A DNA stretch of 64,000 nucleotides from Dastarcus helophoroides (taxonomy: Eukaryota; Arthropoda; Insecta; Coleoptera; Bothrideridae): assembly GCA_028583605.1 (NCBI GenBank), contig CM053331.1, forward strand, positions 11,330,857 through 11,394,856. Reading direction: 5' to 3'. The notes beneath the pieces are model-generated. The model was not told the origin of the DNA. It was given only the letters and a program-made list of their open reading frames with translations, and made no database searches. Position 1 is the stretch's first letter. Each line of letters opens with the position of its first letter. The translations under genes and the position numbers were made by a program. This document shows positions 55,490 to 64,000 of the stretch, one piece after another.

Positions 55490-58008
55490 GAAGTTGTAGT
55501 ACTTCTGGTTATACCGGAAGTTGACACCAACTTAGTTATTTTAAATGAAACATCCTATATATTTTTGCATTTTTAAATTATGTTTAATATTTTAAGGCCA
55601 CTTTTAATGACAAACATTGTCCTTAAAATTTATAGTTTTTGAGATAATTGGATTAAAAAAAAAAAATTGACAGATGCAAGATCCCACGAAATTCCTTGAA
55701 TGTTTCTTCAAAAATCAGTTGTTGATTTCATATTTGGTATGTAAGTAGAGTACATATCAGTCTACTGATACCTGAGCACCTTCCAAAAGTCTTAAATTTA
55801 CGAGTGTACATTTTAATAAATTCAACAGCAATAACTTTGTTATCTTAAATAGAACACCCTTTATTTTTCTAGCCTATCTTGTAAATATTTAAATTATCTT
55901 TTACCTGACATAGACATTGTAAGAGTTATTGTTAAACCTTTTAGAAATAATTGCAATTTTTGCTTTTACTTTTCTATTTCGCAACTCTGTCAGGCGGCAT
56001 ACCATTCGCTTGAGTAGAAAACAATCCCTTTTGACAATCAAATTATCAAACAACCAATCAACTAATTGTGAAATTATTGAAACTTAAGCTGAACCAGAAA
56101 TTGATCATGCCTGGCCATAGTTTGAATTTTAGCAATAAGGATTATTTTAATTTGTTTATTATTTACGGACAATGTAACCAAGTAACATGTAATACTTTTG
56201 CTGCTCGATATCCAAATAAAGTAAAGCCCTCACGAAATGCAGTAAGGCGAATGGTAGAAAATTTAAGAATTTTTGGCAGTATCAACGATAATTCAGATAG
56301 AATGAAGCCAGTTGTTGACAATGAAAATGTGGAAATAGCTATTTTGGGTTATTTTAGAGCATTTACAACTATGTTGATTAGGCAAGCGGCATTGCAATCT
56401 GGTTTATCCAAAACTTCAATTCAAAGAATCCTTCACAAGCACAAGTTTCAGCCATATTCTCTCTATATGGTGCAAAAATTAAATGAAACCGATTTCGTAA
56501 GAAGGGTGCATTTTTGTGAGTTTATGTTGCTGAGATGCCAGGATGACAATTTCTTTTTGAACAATAATATATGGAACGATGAGTCAAAATTTACAAAAAA
56601 ATGGTTTACGTAATAGACATAACTCACATTACTGGAGTGACACAAATCCCTATGAAATTGGTAAACGAAATTTTCAAGATAGTTGACAATTTAATATTAA
56701 ATGAGGTGGTGGCATTGGAATTTTACGAAAATAATTTAAATAGTAACTGAAATATTTTAAAATGATTAAAATTTCAATAGTTATAATATTTTATTGTGGG
56801 TGAAGCATATTTGCATATATTACAAAATGTTGACAGCAATTATTGGAAAAATTTAAATTTAGAAGAACACAGGAAACTCTTAGCATGATGGTGCACCTCC
56901 ACGCAATGGATATGTAGTTAATAATTTCCTTCAAAATATTTTCTATGATCAGTGGATTGCAAATGATGAACTTTTCTTCTGGCCTCCTCGTTCGCCATAT
57001 TTACCTGTTTTAGATTACTTTGTTTGGGGAACCATAAAGAACAAAGTCTAAGAGGTTCCATTAACTACAAATGAAGACTGCATGCAGAGAGTCAGAAATG
57101 CGTTTCAAAATTTATTCCCAATTTTAATTAAACGAGCAAGTCATAAAGGATTTATTCATAGATGCGAAAAATGCTTGGAAGTTGAAGGCCGTAATTTTGA
57201 ACATTTATCATATTAATTTGTTAAATCCATTTCTGAAGTTTGTATCAAGTTTCTATCATTCACTTTACTGTAATTTCACGAGAGCTTTATTTTATTTGGA
57301 TATTGAGCAGGAAAAGTATCGCATGTTCCTCATATTACTTTGTTGCATTATCTGTAAATAATAAACAAATTAAAATAACCTGAATTACGATGTCCAGATT
57401 TTCTAAGGTAAATGTTCTAATTTCAGCTTTACCATATACTGTAAATTATAAATAATTTGATAATTAGTTGTTTGATAACCTAATTATCGCAAGCGATTGT
57501 TTCCACTCACCATGTCACTGATATGCGATTTGATAATAGTTCACTTATTGTGAAATAGAAAAATAAAGGTAAAAATTGCAATTATTTCTAAAAGGTTTAA
57601 CAATAACCCATACAATGTCTATATCAGGTAAAAGATAATTTAAATCTTTACAAGATAGGCTAGAAAAATATAGGGTATTCCATTTAAGATAACAAATTTA
57701 TTCCTGTTTGAATTTATTAAAATTTAACACTCGGTATAATGTTTTTGAAATTTTGGAAGAAGTTCAAAGTAGATTGATATGTACTCTACTTACATACCAA
57801 ATATGAAATCAACAACTGCAAAGAATTTCGTGGGATCTTGCATCTGTCAAATTTTTTTTTTAAAAATCAAAAACTATAAATTTTAAGAACAAAAAGTGGC
57901 CTTAAAATATTGAACATAATTTAAAAATACAAAAATATATAGGGTGTCTCATTTAAAATAATTAAGTTGATGTCAACTTCCGGTATAACCGAAAGTACTA
58001 CAACTTCG
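55490..58008 (+). mobile_element. IS630/Tc1-type transposon with terminal inverted repeats of about 500 bp
   Basis: GAAGTTGTAGTACTT near 55490 is mirrored at 57994-58008. The arms stay alignable for roughly 500 bp (for example GATGCAAGATCCCACGAAAT and its mirror, and GGTAAAAGATAATTTAAAT-type words near the transposase). They enclose a broken transposase. The exact tip and target duplication were not resolved. It lies in intron 22 of the coiled-coil gene. Confidence 0.8.
56068..57215 (+). pseudogene. IS630-like transposase (DUF4817-type N-terminus), broken
   Basis: A first frame of 181 codons contains an N-terminal helix-turn-helix typical of this insect group (FIIYGQCNQVTCNTFAARYP), a second helix-turn-helix (SGLSKTSIQRILHKHKFQPY), and IWNDESKFTK with the first catalytic Asp. 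After the stop at 56613 the homology continues in other frames: HYWSDTNPYEIG, HDGAPPRNGYVV (second Asp, near 56885), WPPRSPYLPVLDYFVWG, and a C-terminal RNFEHLSY-stop near 57215. Several stops and frameshifts inactivate it. The usual PDL before the LDYF motif reads PYL, and the third catalytic acid is retained as Asp in LDYF or lost; not decided. Confidence 0.82.
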
Positions 58009-58229
58009 CCAATATTTTAGTTTTGTTGGCCGCATTGACTTTGATAATTCAACAAATTTTCATATTTTTTAAATAGGTAGTTTACCAGATATCGATGGCG
58101 GCGATTCTCGATGGGATACGCTGTATATTTTTAATTAAATCCAGTTTCTTTTGTTAATGAATGTAAACTTAGCTTGAGAATCTAAAGTACGATAGTTTTT
58201 AAGAATTCATTTTTTTCCTTCAAATTTAG

Positions 58230-58370
58230 AAGTTGATACCGTGAGCGTTCCGCTAAAAGACAACACTCGACGCAAAACATACTATATTCCCAGAAAGAGA
58301 TAATGAAAAAATACTAAATACAGAAGGCTTCAACTAGTCATTTACAATAAATGTTTTGTAACGGTCAGAC
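58230..58370 (+). CDS. probable terminal exon and 3' UTR of the coiled-coil gene
   Basis: A strong polypyrimidine tract and CAAATTTAG acceptor (58229) precede the exon. The two bases left from exon 22 plus A at 58230 give Lys, then Ser and a TGA stop (58234-58236). AATAAA follows at 58346-58351. Another frame is open for 24 codons after the acceptor (VDTVSVPLKDNTRRKTYY), but it needs a one-base phase that exon 22 does not supply. Confidence 0.5.
58346..58351 (+). terminator. poly(A) signal AATAAA
   Basis: Canonical hexamer about 110 bp after the proposed stop at 58236; the likely 3' end of the main gene. Confidence 0.45.
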
Positions 58371-58802
58371 CCATTATCAATCGGTTGCGGCCTGACAAAA
58401 TGAATCATGCAGAAAAGGATATTAGAGAGGATCCCGGCTAGCCGCGTCTCACAAAATAGGAAATGTTTGTAGCCTGTACAAAATTAATACAGGACGCCAA
58501 CGAGATGCGGTACTTAATTTCTATAAAGGAAAAACCTTTCAGAAAATTCTAATTCACTAATGTTCCCAGAATAGTACAAAACCGCTCAGTTTTTGGACAG
58601 AAAAAATCTGATTCTGTTGGTGATTCGAAAAACACATCTCGTCCGAATATCAGTCCGCGTCCACATGGCCACCTTTCGAATAGTGCCGTTAAAAACCTGT
58701 AAATCTTTTATTTTTTTTCGGTTTGTTTTTTAATTGTTTATTGTTGTGCGTGTGTTTACTCCAGTATCTTTTTTTCTCTTCATTTTTTTTGGTTCTCCCA
58801 TT

Positions 58803-58830
58803 TTATTTATTTATTTATTTATTTTTGCCG
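58803..58830. repeat. (ATTT)n microsatellite
   Basis: About six uninterrupted ATTT units. Confidence 0.9.
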
Positions 58831-59350
58831 TACAAGTGCGGTACCAGTTTAATTGTTCCAACGTGAAGCGCGATCAATCTATATGCCTTTTCTGAAAATG
58901 TTGTGTCTAAAAATCGAAGATGTAAGAAAGTTAAAAGTGTAAGTACAAAATTTTAAAACAAAATTAACTACAGCTGCAGTCAATAGACGACGAGACCCAA
59001 CAACTGTTTCATGAGGTACAAGTGTCGTCAATAAACGATTTAATGAATTAAGCCAGGATAATAATATTACTATAAGAATAGAAATTTTCGGGAAACCTAG
59101 TGTTTGTCGACAGAATTTCAGTTCAATGAACTAAATTAAACTTAACATTAACACACAAATTAACATTTTGAAAATAAATCCAAGTATTTAAAATGTATGG
59201 AAATGTTCAGTTTATAATTGAATTTTTACAAAGAAAAAGTAGAATTCAAAAGTGTGAATACAAGATTTTGAGAAAAAACTTGAAATATTATGGTCTTCCT
59301 CCTGGATTCTGTAATTTAATATGATAACGAAGGCTTCCACGGCCAGAGTG

Positions 59351-59555
59351 GTGGACATACTGAGTTACCGTGCTCTTCTGCCTAAACTTTCTTTTGTACC
59401 AAGTTTCAATTCAGAAGAGTTTCGCCTCTGGTATGGTGGACATACTGAGTTACCGTGCTCTTCTGTATAAACTTTCTTATCCTTTGTACCAATTTTCAAT
59501 TCAGAAGAGTTTCGCCATTGGTATGGTGGACATACTGAGTTACCGTGCTCTGATG
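59351..59555 (-). repeat. 85-90 bp tandem repeat, 2.3 copies, open on the minus strand
   Basis: GTGGACATACTGAGTTACCG recurs at 59351, 59436 and 59526. On the minus strand the unit is open and reads EHGNSVCPPYQRRNSSELK-type peptides twice, within a frame spanning 59703-59365 that starts MDRVKELLKVFDVSPTIV. Whether this is coding is unknown; the period is close to but not always a multiple of three. Confidence 0.7.
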
Positions 59556-59739
59556 TTTTGAAATTGGCCTTTTTATTTTTCTTTTTTGCATATTCCCTCA
59601 TATTCCTCTTTTCATCTATTTTTCTTTCTTTGTTCCTGAAGAAGCCCCCTACGATGGTGGGCGAAACGTCGAACACTTTTAGTAGTTCTTTGACACGGTC
59701 CAATCCCGGAAGAAGTATATCCTGTTCTGTAATTTAATA

Positions 59740-60715
59740 TCCAGTTTTCTCGCTGGTAGATCTCTTCAGGTCGTCAATGATGGCATCTCATCCGATACAT
59801 TTGCGATTAATGCAGGGCTGCCTCAGGAATTTGTTTCTGTCTCCTACTATGTATCGGTCACACGTAAACGATATCTTAGCTTCAACTTGCAATACGATTT
59901 GCAGCTACGCAGATGATAGTCACTTGGTTTTATTTTTTTTTCTCTCACAAAAGATTATCCGTTGTTGCTTTAGATTGGCTAAGGGAACAGCAAATACAGA
60001 GGATTAATGGCGATTTCTGGATTGGGGTAAGAAAAATCTGGTTGACTTCAATGCTTCAAATATTCAGGCCGCGATTTTCTCTAAGAAAACTTCAAGGGAT
60101 AATGCAACAAACACACGCATGGATGGTAAGATCCCTGCGATGGGATCTAATCTGTCTCTCCTGGGAATAAATGCGAGCATTCATTGTTCTTGAGACGACC
60201 AAGTGCCAAGTCCGCCATTCAGAAGCTAGGCTTTCTTTTTAGAGCTAAAAAGTACTTCACATCTCATCAGCTCTCACATCTCACTAGAATACTGTTCTCA
60301 TGTTTAGAATTCAGCCTGAAACTATACTTTGGCTCTTTTTGACTCAATTAAAAGAGCCATTCACCTAATTGAAAACGAGATTTTGACCGATTCTCTCGAA
60401 ACACCGGAGCACAGACGCTGTAAGTAGGTACTTTCATGGGAGATGTTCGCAGGAACTAATAGGATAGATTTCCCCAAGGGCAAGATTTGAAGGGCATACA
60501 AGACAGTCGGAGACAATTCCCTGTGCGGTCCAGCTTGACACAGTGAGGACTTCTATCTAGGAGGACTCTTTTTTTCTATAAAACTTCCAAGCTATGGAAT
60601 TCGTTACCAAACGGATTTTTTTTCTAAAATTAAAACCTATCCTTTTATAAAAAGGCGGTTCATCGCCATATACCTTTGTTTCCGCAGTGCTTCGAAGGGT
60701 TGCCCTTTGTGAGTG
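59740..60715 (+). pseudogene. non-LTR retrotransposon reverse-transcriptase remnant
   Basis: Frames in succession give INAGLPQ, VLSPTMYR, HVNDILASTCNTICSYADDS with the reverse-transcriptase YADD active-site box (59906-59917), NLVDFNASNIQAAIFS, MGSNLSLLGINASIH, and near 60590 a WNSLPNGFF block with SASKGCPL at the end. This is the order of LINE ORF2 palm, thumb and C-terminal parts. Many frameshifts and stops. Clade not decided. Confidence 0.8.
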
Positions 60716-60879
60716 AATTTAACTTTAAAAAAAAATTATACGATTTTTATTTAAAAAAAAATCGAATATACAACAGAAACCTTAGAAAATATTATAATTA
60801 ATCAAAACTAAACTTCGAATTATAAACAAAAAATTAAAATTTAAAAACAAATCTTTGGATTTTTAGCCATAATAAAGAA

Positions 60880-62520
60880 TTAAGAAAAAAAGTCAGTTTT
60901 GAGTTTAGAATCGAAATTTTAGGAAACAGTAAGGGTGAAAATGTACCATTTAATTTCTGTTATTGTATTAACTTTTTATGCGATATTTTTAATTTTAATT
61001 TAAAAATTTTATCATTTTTTTTACGAAATTTCAGCTGCCAATCAGAAGGTTCACATATTGCAATTACTATATTAAGATTTGAACTCTTTCTTAAGTCTTA
61101 AATTCTGGGAAAAAGTGGAAATTCTGGAAAAATAAAATTTCGCGTTTAAATTTTAATAATCCTTAGAAAACTTATTTCTTGATGGCTTGGTTAAACCCGA
61201 AAATTCTAGATATTTTTCATTTAGATGTCAAATTTTTTTAAATGTGTTCTTTTTAAAACAGTTAGGAGGTTTCTTGATTTCTTTTTTATTACTTGTAGAA
61301 ATTCGAAAATTTGTAAAAAAAAGACAATATTTCTAATGAAATTCGAGAAAACAAATTTTATGAATTTGTATATCACTTAGGATTTTCGCTTTTTTTAAAA
61401 CCTCGACTTTTTTCCTAGAATTTCAGATTTAAATTTACTGATGTTGGACATTTTTTTTTAATTAGGAAATATTGACTTCTGAGAAATTTTTCATTTTGGA
61501 TTAAATTTTGAAGAAAAAACAGTTGAAATTTTCTCAGTAAAGACATAATTTTAAGAATTTTATGATTGTATAAACTCTATTTTTTTATTTTCGAAATTCC
61601 ATGTTTGTTTTTTTGAATTTTCTCAAAATTGTAGATTCAAGTTTGAAATTTAAAGATTTTGTTTTTAATAAATCTAGAATATGTTTCCTGAACTTTTGAT
61701 TTTATCGTGAACTTTTAAATGAGAATTTGAAGAAAAATAATCCTTAAATTCATTTTGAAGTAACTTTTATCTTATATTTTTCGAAATCATTAATCTATTT
61801 AGTGTTAGTCTAAAGAAAAAAATTTTATTTTTGTGTTGATTTTTTAAAAATTTCTTCTTTAAATTTACAACTTTTATTTTTTCTCAAAATTTCCAATAAA
61901 TCTTGAGAATTTGATTATTAGTTTTTTTTTCTCGAATTTATTATTCTCAATTTCAAGAATAAAGTGGAAATATTTAAACTTAAAGTTAAAATTGCGCTAA
62001 AAACTCTTAATGATGAATCTGATATTTTCAGAATTTTATGTTACCTGTAGTTTAAGAAAACAGTCTTCATTTAAACAAAAAGATGCAGTTGGCAAAAAAA
62101 ATTGGAAATTTCGAGTTTTAAAGTTCGAATTTGGATTTTAAAGTCAAAATTACGAGTCGAAGGCTGATATTTAAGAAAAAAACTGGTATAAGAGAAGAAA
62201 TATTCTAATGTACTTTTTTCACTGTAAGACCAGAAATATTTTCTTTAATATCGGAAATTCAAAAAAAATAATCATTCAAAATTTTAGGAAAAGCAGTGGA
62301 TATTTCAATTTTTTCGGTATGTGAGTTTTGGAAATTTCGCTTTTTTTACATTATGGCTACGTAGTCAAACTGCATTCTGCCGTAACAAAGATTTGCCTTA
62401 GAACACATTTCTTCTTCGTCTAGAGGCGAAATTTCGATAAAAAGTAGAAATTTTATAAACAAATGTTGGCTCCCTGCTTGGAATTCCAAGGTAACACAAA
62501 AATTTGATTAAATGGTTGTT
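60880..62520. repeat. polar AT-rich array
   Basis: Same word usage as other arrays, mixed polarity, no terminal repeats or genes seen. Confidence 0.5.
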
Positions 62521-62526
62521 TTTTTT

Positions 62527-62714
62527 TAATTGGTGGAACGGACTGATCCTTGGTTATGTTCAAAAATTGAAAAACAAATCTTGTCCCCTGAAACCAAGAC
62601 AGATGAAAAAAAACACAGCAGAGGTTGCTCTAACGCATAAGAGCAACCTTTGTTCTGTTTTTAAATCTTTTTTGGTTTCAGGGGACAAGATTTGTATTTC
62701 AATTTTTAAGTGAT
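62527..62714. mobile_element. foldback element, copy 4
   Basis: GGTGGAACGGACTGATCCTT, CTTGTCCCCTGAAACCAAG and their mirror GGTTTCAGGGGACAAGATTT surround a short loop (CTCTAACGCATAAGAGC). Same family as 15350, 23956 and 47077. Confidence 0.8.
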
Positions 62715-64000
62715 TCTTCATGATCTAATGATTAAGATCATTGCTTTATATAATTGATATTTAACCTTTATTTAGTGGAATTTGGATTTGGTTTTGCTAA
62801 GAAAAGTTAAAAGATTATAACCCAAAAAAATGTTCACAGAAATTAACCCAAAATATTTTTGATGATAAAAAATTGTCAAAAAACCTTTTAAAATTCATTA
62901 TTTCCGCACAACGCCTTAACCACGCCGTCGCCTAGTTGCGCAAAAAATCCCAGCAAATATCAAAAGTGAAAAAATGTAATTTTGAACATTACACTAAAAT
63001 CTGGAATGATTTATTGAAAAAACTATGAATCTACGGTCGAAGCAAGAAAATTGGTATCAGAAATCTGCAGTTATCACTGTAAAGTTGACAAGACAACAGT
63101 GTTTATTCATTTAATATTAAATAAACTCAAACAGCCACAGACATCTTGACTTTAAGCGCAAAATTTTATTGTGCAAATAACAAAAATATTAAGTATACAT
63201 TTGAAAATTGAAAGGCGTCGTCTCAGTATAGCACCACCTATCGGTCTATGAAAAAATTGTGGAATAGCTCCAACCAACGTTCTGTAAATATATGAAAATT
63301 ATGAAATTGAAAATTAAAAAGTGTCGAGCAAAATTCCAAATTTAAAGAAACCCTTAATAATGCATTAAAAAAAGTCCCAAAATTTGTATTAGTCGATATT
63401 TCAAGATCAATAAAGTAGAAATTTGAAAAAAAATTGACATTTTGAGACTAAATTTGAAGTGTGAATAAAAGTTAAAATTTTGAATTTTGCAGTATAATTA
63501 AAATGTCAAGGAATAAATAAAACTAGAGAGAAGACTTTAAATTTAAAAAAAAAATGGGCGACATTTACTTAAAAATATTCTCGATACATTCTGTCCAATC
63601 TCAACAAATATATCGAAATTTTAAAAAATAAAACCAAAATATCTAGAAAAATTCCAAGTTTTAAAATTAGATTTAGAATTTTAAAGGAAAAATTAAGATA
63701 CCAGTAATTTAAAAGTTGTAAGTTTAAGAGAAAAGTAGGAACTAATAAAAAAAACCCGAATGTAATTTTGAGACTTTGAAAACAGATCTTTAAAATTTTA
63801 AGTTTCAAATTGAAATTTCTGTAAAAATGGAAATTTCTCGTTAAAGTGGAAATGTCTTAAGTGGCTTTATTTTTGTTACAAAGGGGCTACAAATGCCTAT
63901 AGTTCCTTTCAGATAAATTTGCAAGAGAGTAGGCACTGAACTTCTAATTTTATAGGGGCAAAAGAAAGAACTAGTAATATTTAGACACGATCGTGTAGCA
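62715..64000. other. AT-rich sequence to the window end, no gene recognised
   Basis: Polar-array-like from about 63300 (purine-form words). The frame at 63569-63808 on the minus strand is low-complexity. Confidence 0.5.

Noticed and set aside
59640..59680. GATGGTGGGCGAAACGTC hairpin resembling a hammerhead
   Set aside because: The CTGATGA core is not present and stem I does not pair around the cleavage triplet; only a GCCC/GGGC hairpin plus GAAAC is seen.
1..64000. CRISPR array, bacterial operon or plasmid features
   Set aside because: The repeats are dispersed or tandem without regular unique spacers, and spliced genes with insect transposons show eukaryotic DNA.

Overview
The window is AT-rich eukaryotic DNA, almost certainly from an insect or other arthropod. 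Short (50-70 bp) and very long introns alternate. The transposon set is typical of insects: hAT/ZMYM-like, Tc1/mariner/IS630, non-LTR retrotransposons, solo LTRs, and hammerhead-ribozyme repeats. Nothing bacterial was seen, and no tRNA, rRNA or CRISPR array. All homology statements come from motif recognition by eye; no database search was run.

The backbone is one large plus-strand gene of at least 22 exons (13478 to 55064, probably ending at 58236). Splice phases agree across the exons, with one doubtful donor at exon 18. It encodes about 1,260 residues of mostly coiled coil after a short basic N-terminal segment. I do not recognise the orthologue. A minus-strand, lysine-rich exon (5974-6204) suggests a second gene on the opposite strand. 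Two CTCF-like sites near 12.0-12.1 kb lie between them.

Layout. 1-944: mariner-like transposase remnant. 2124-5795: hAT element with a perfect 8-bp target duplication. 6240-10074: transposase-less hAT-like element filled with degenerate polar repeats. 10.1-13.4 kb: more of the same repeats, then the likely 5' region of the main gene. Intron 1 (13.7-22.3 kb): a Penelope/retrozyme-like insertion with a complete-looking hammerhead ribozyme and a large palindrome, satellite arrays, further hammerhead-like remnants and a solo LTR. 22.3-25.2 kb: exons 2-8. Intron 8 (25.2-36.2 kb): two more hAT-like shells and two LTRs, one ending against the exon 9 acceptor. 36.2-39.7 kb: exons 9-15. Intron 15 (39.7-46.8 kb): a Tc1 remnant, an LTR-like block, a polar array and a 5'-truncated LINE. 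Intron 16: a foldback element and a nearly intact hAT transposon (47930-51551). 52.2-55.1 kb: exons 17-22. 55.5-58.0 kb: an IS630/Tc1-type element with TIRs of about 500 bp, followed by the probable terminal exon and poly(A) signal. 59.3-60.7 kb: a tandem repeat and a LINE reverse-transcriptase remnant. The rest is polar AT-rich repeat.

The least explained features are the strand-polar AAATTTCGAC-type arrays enclosed in several unrelated hAT-like termini, and the hammerhead-ribozyme elements.
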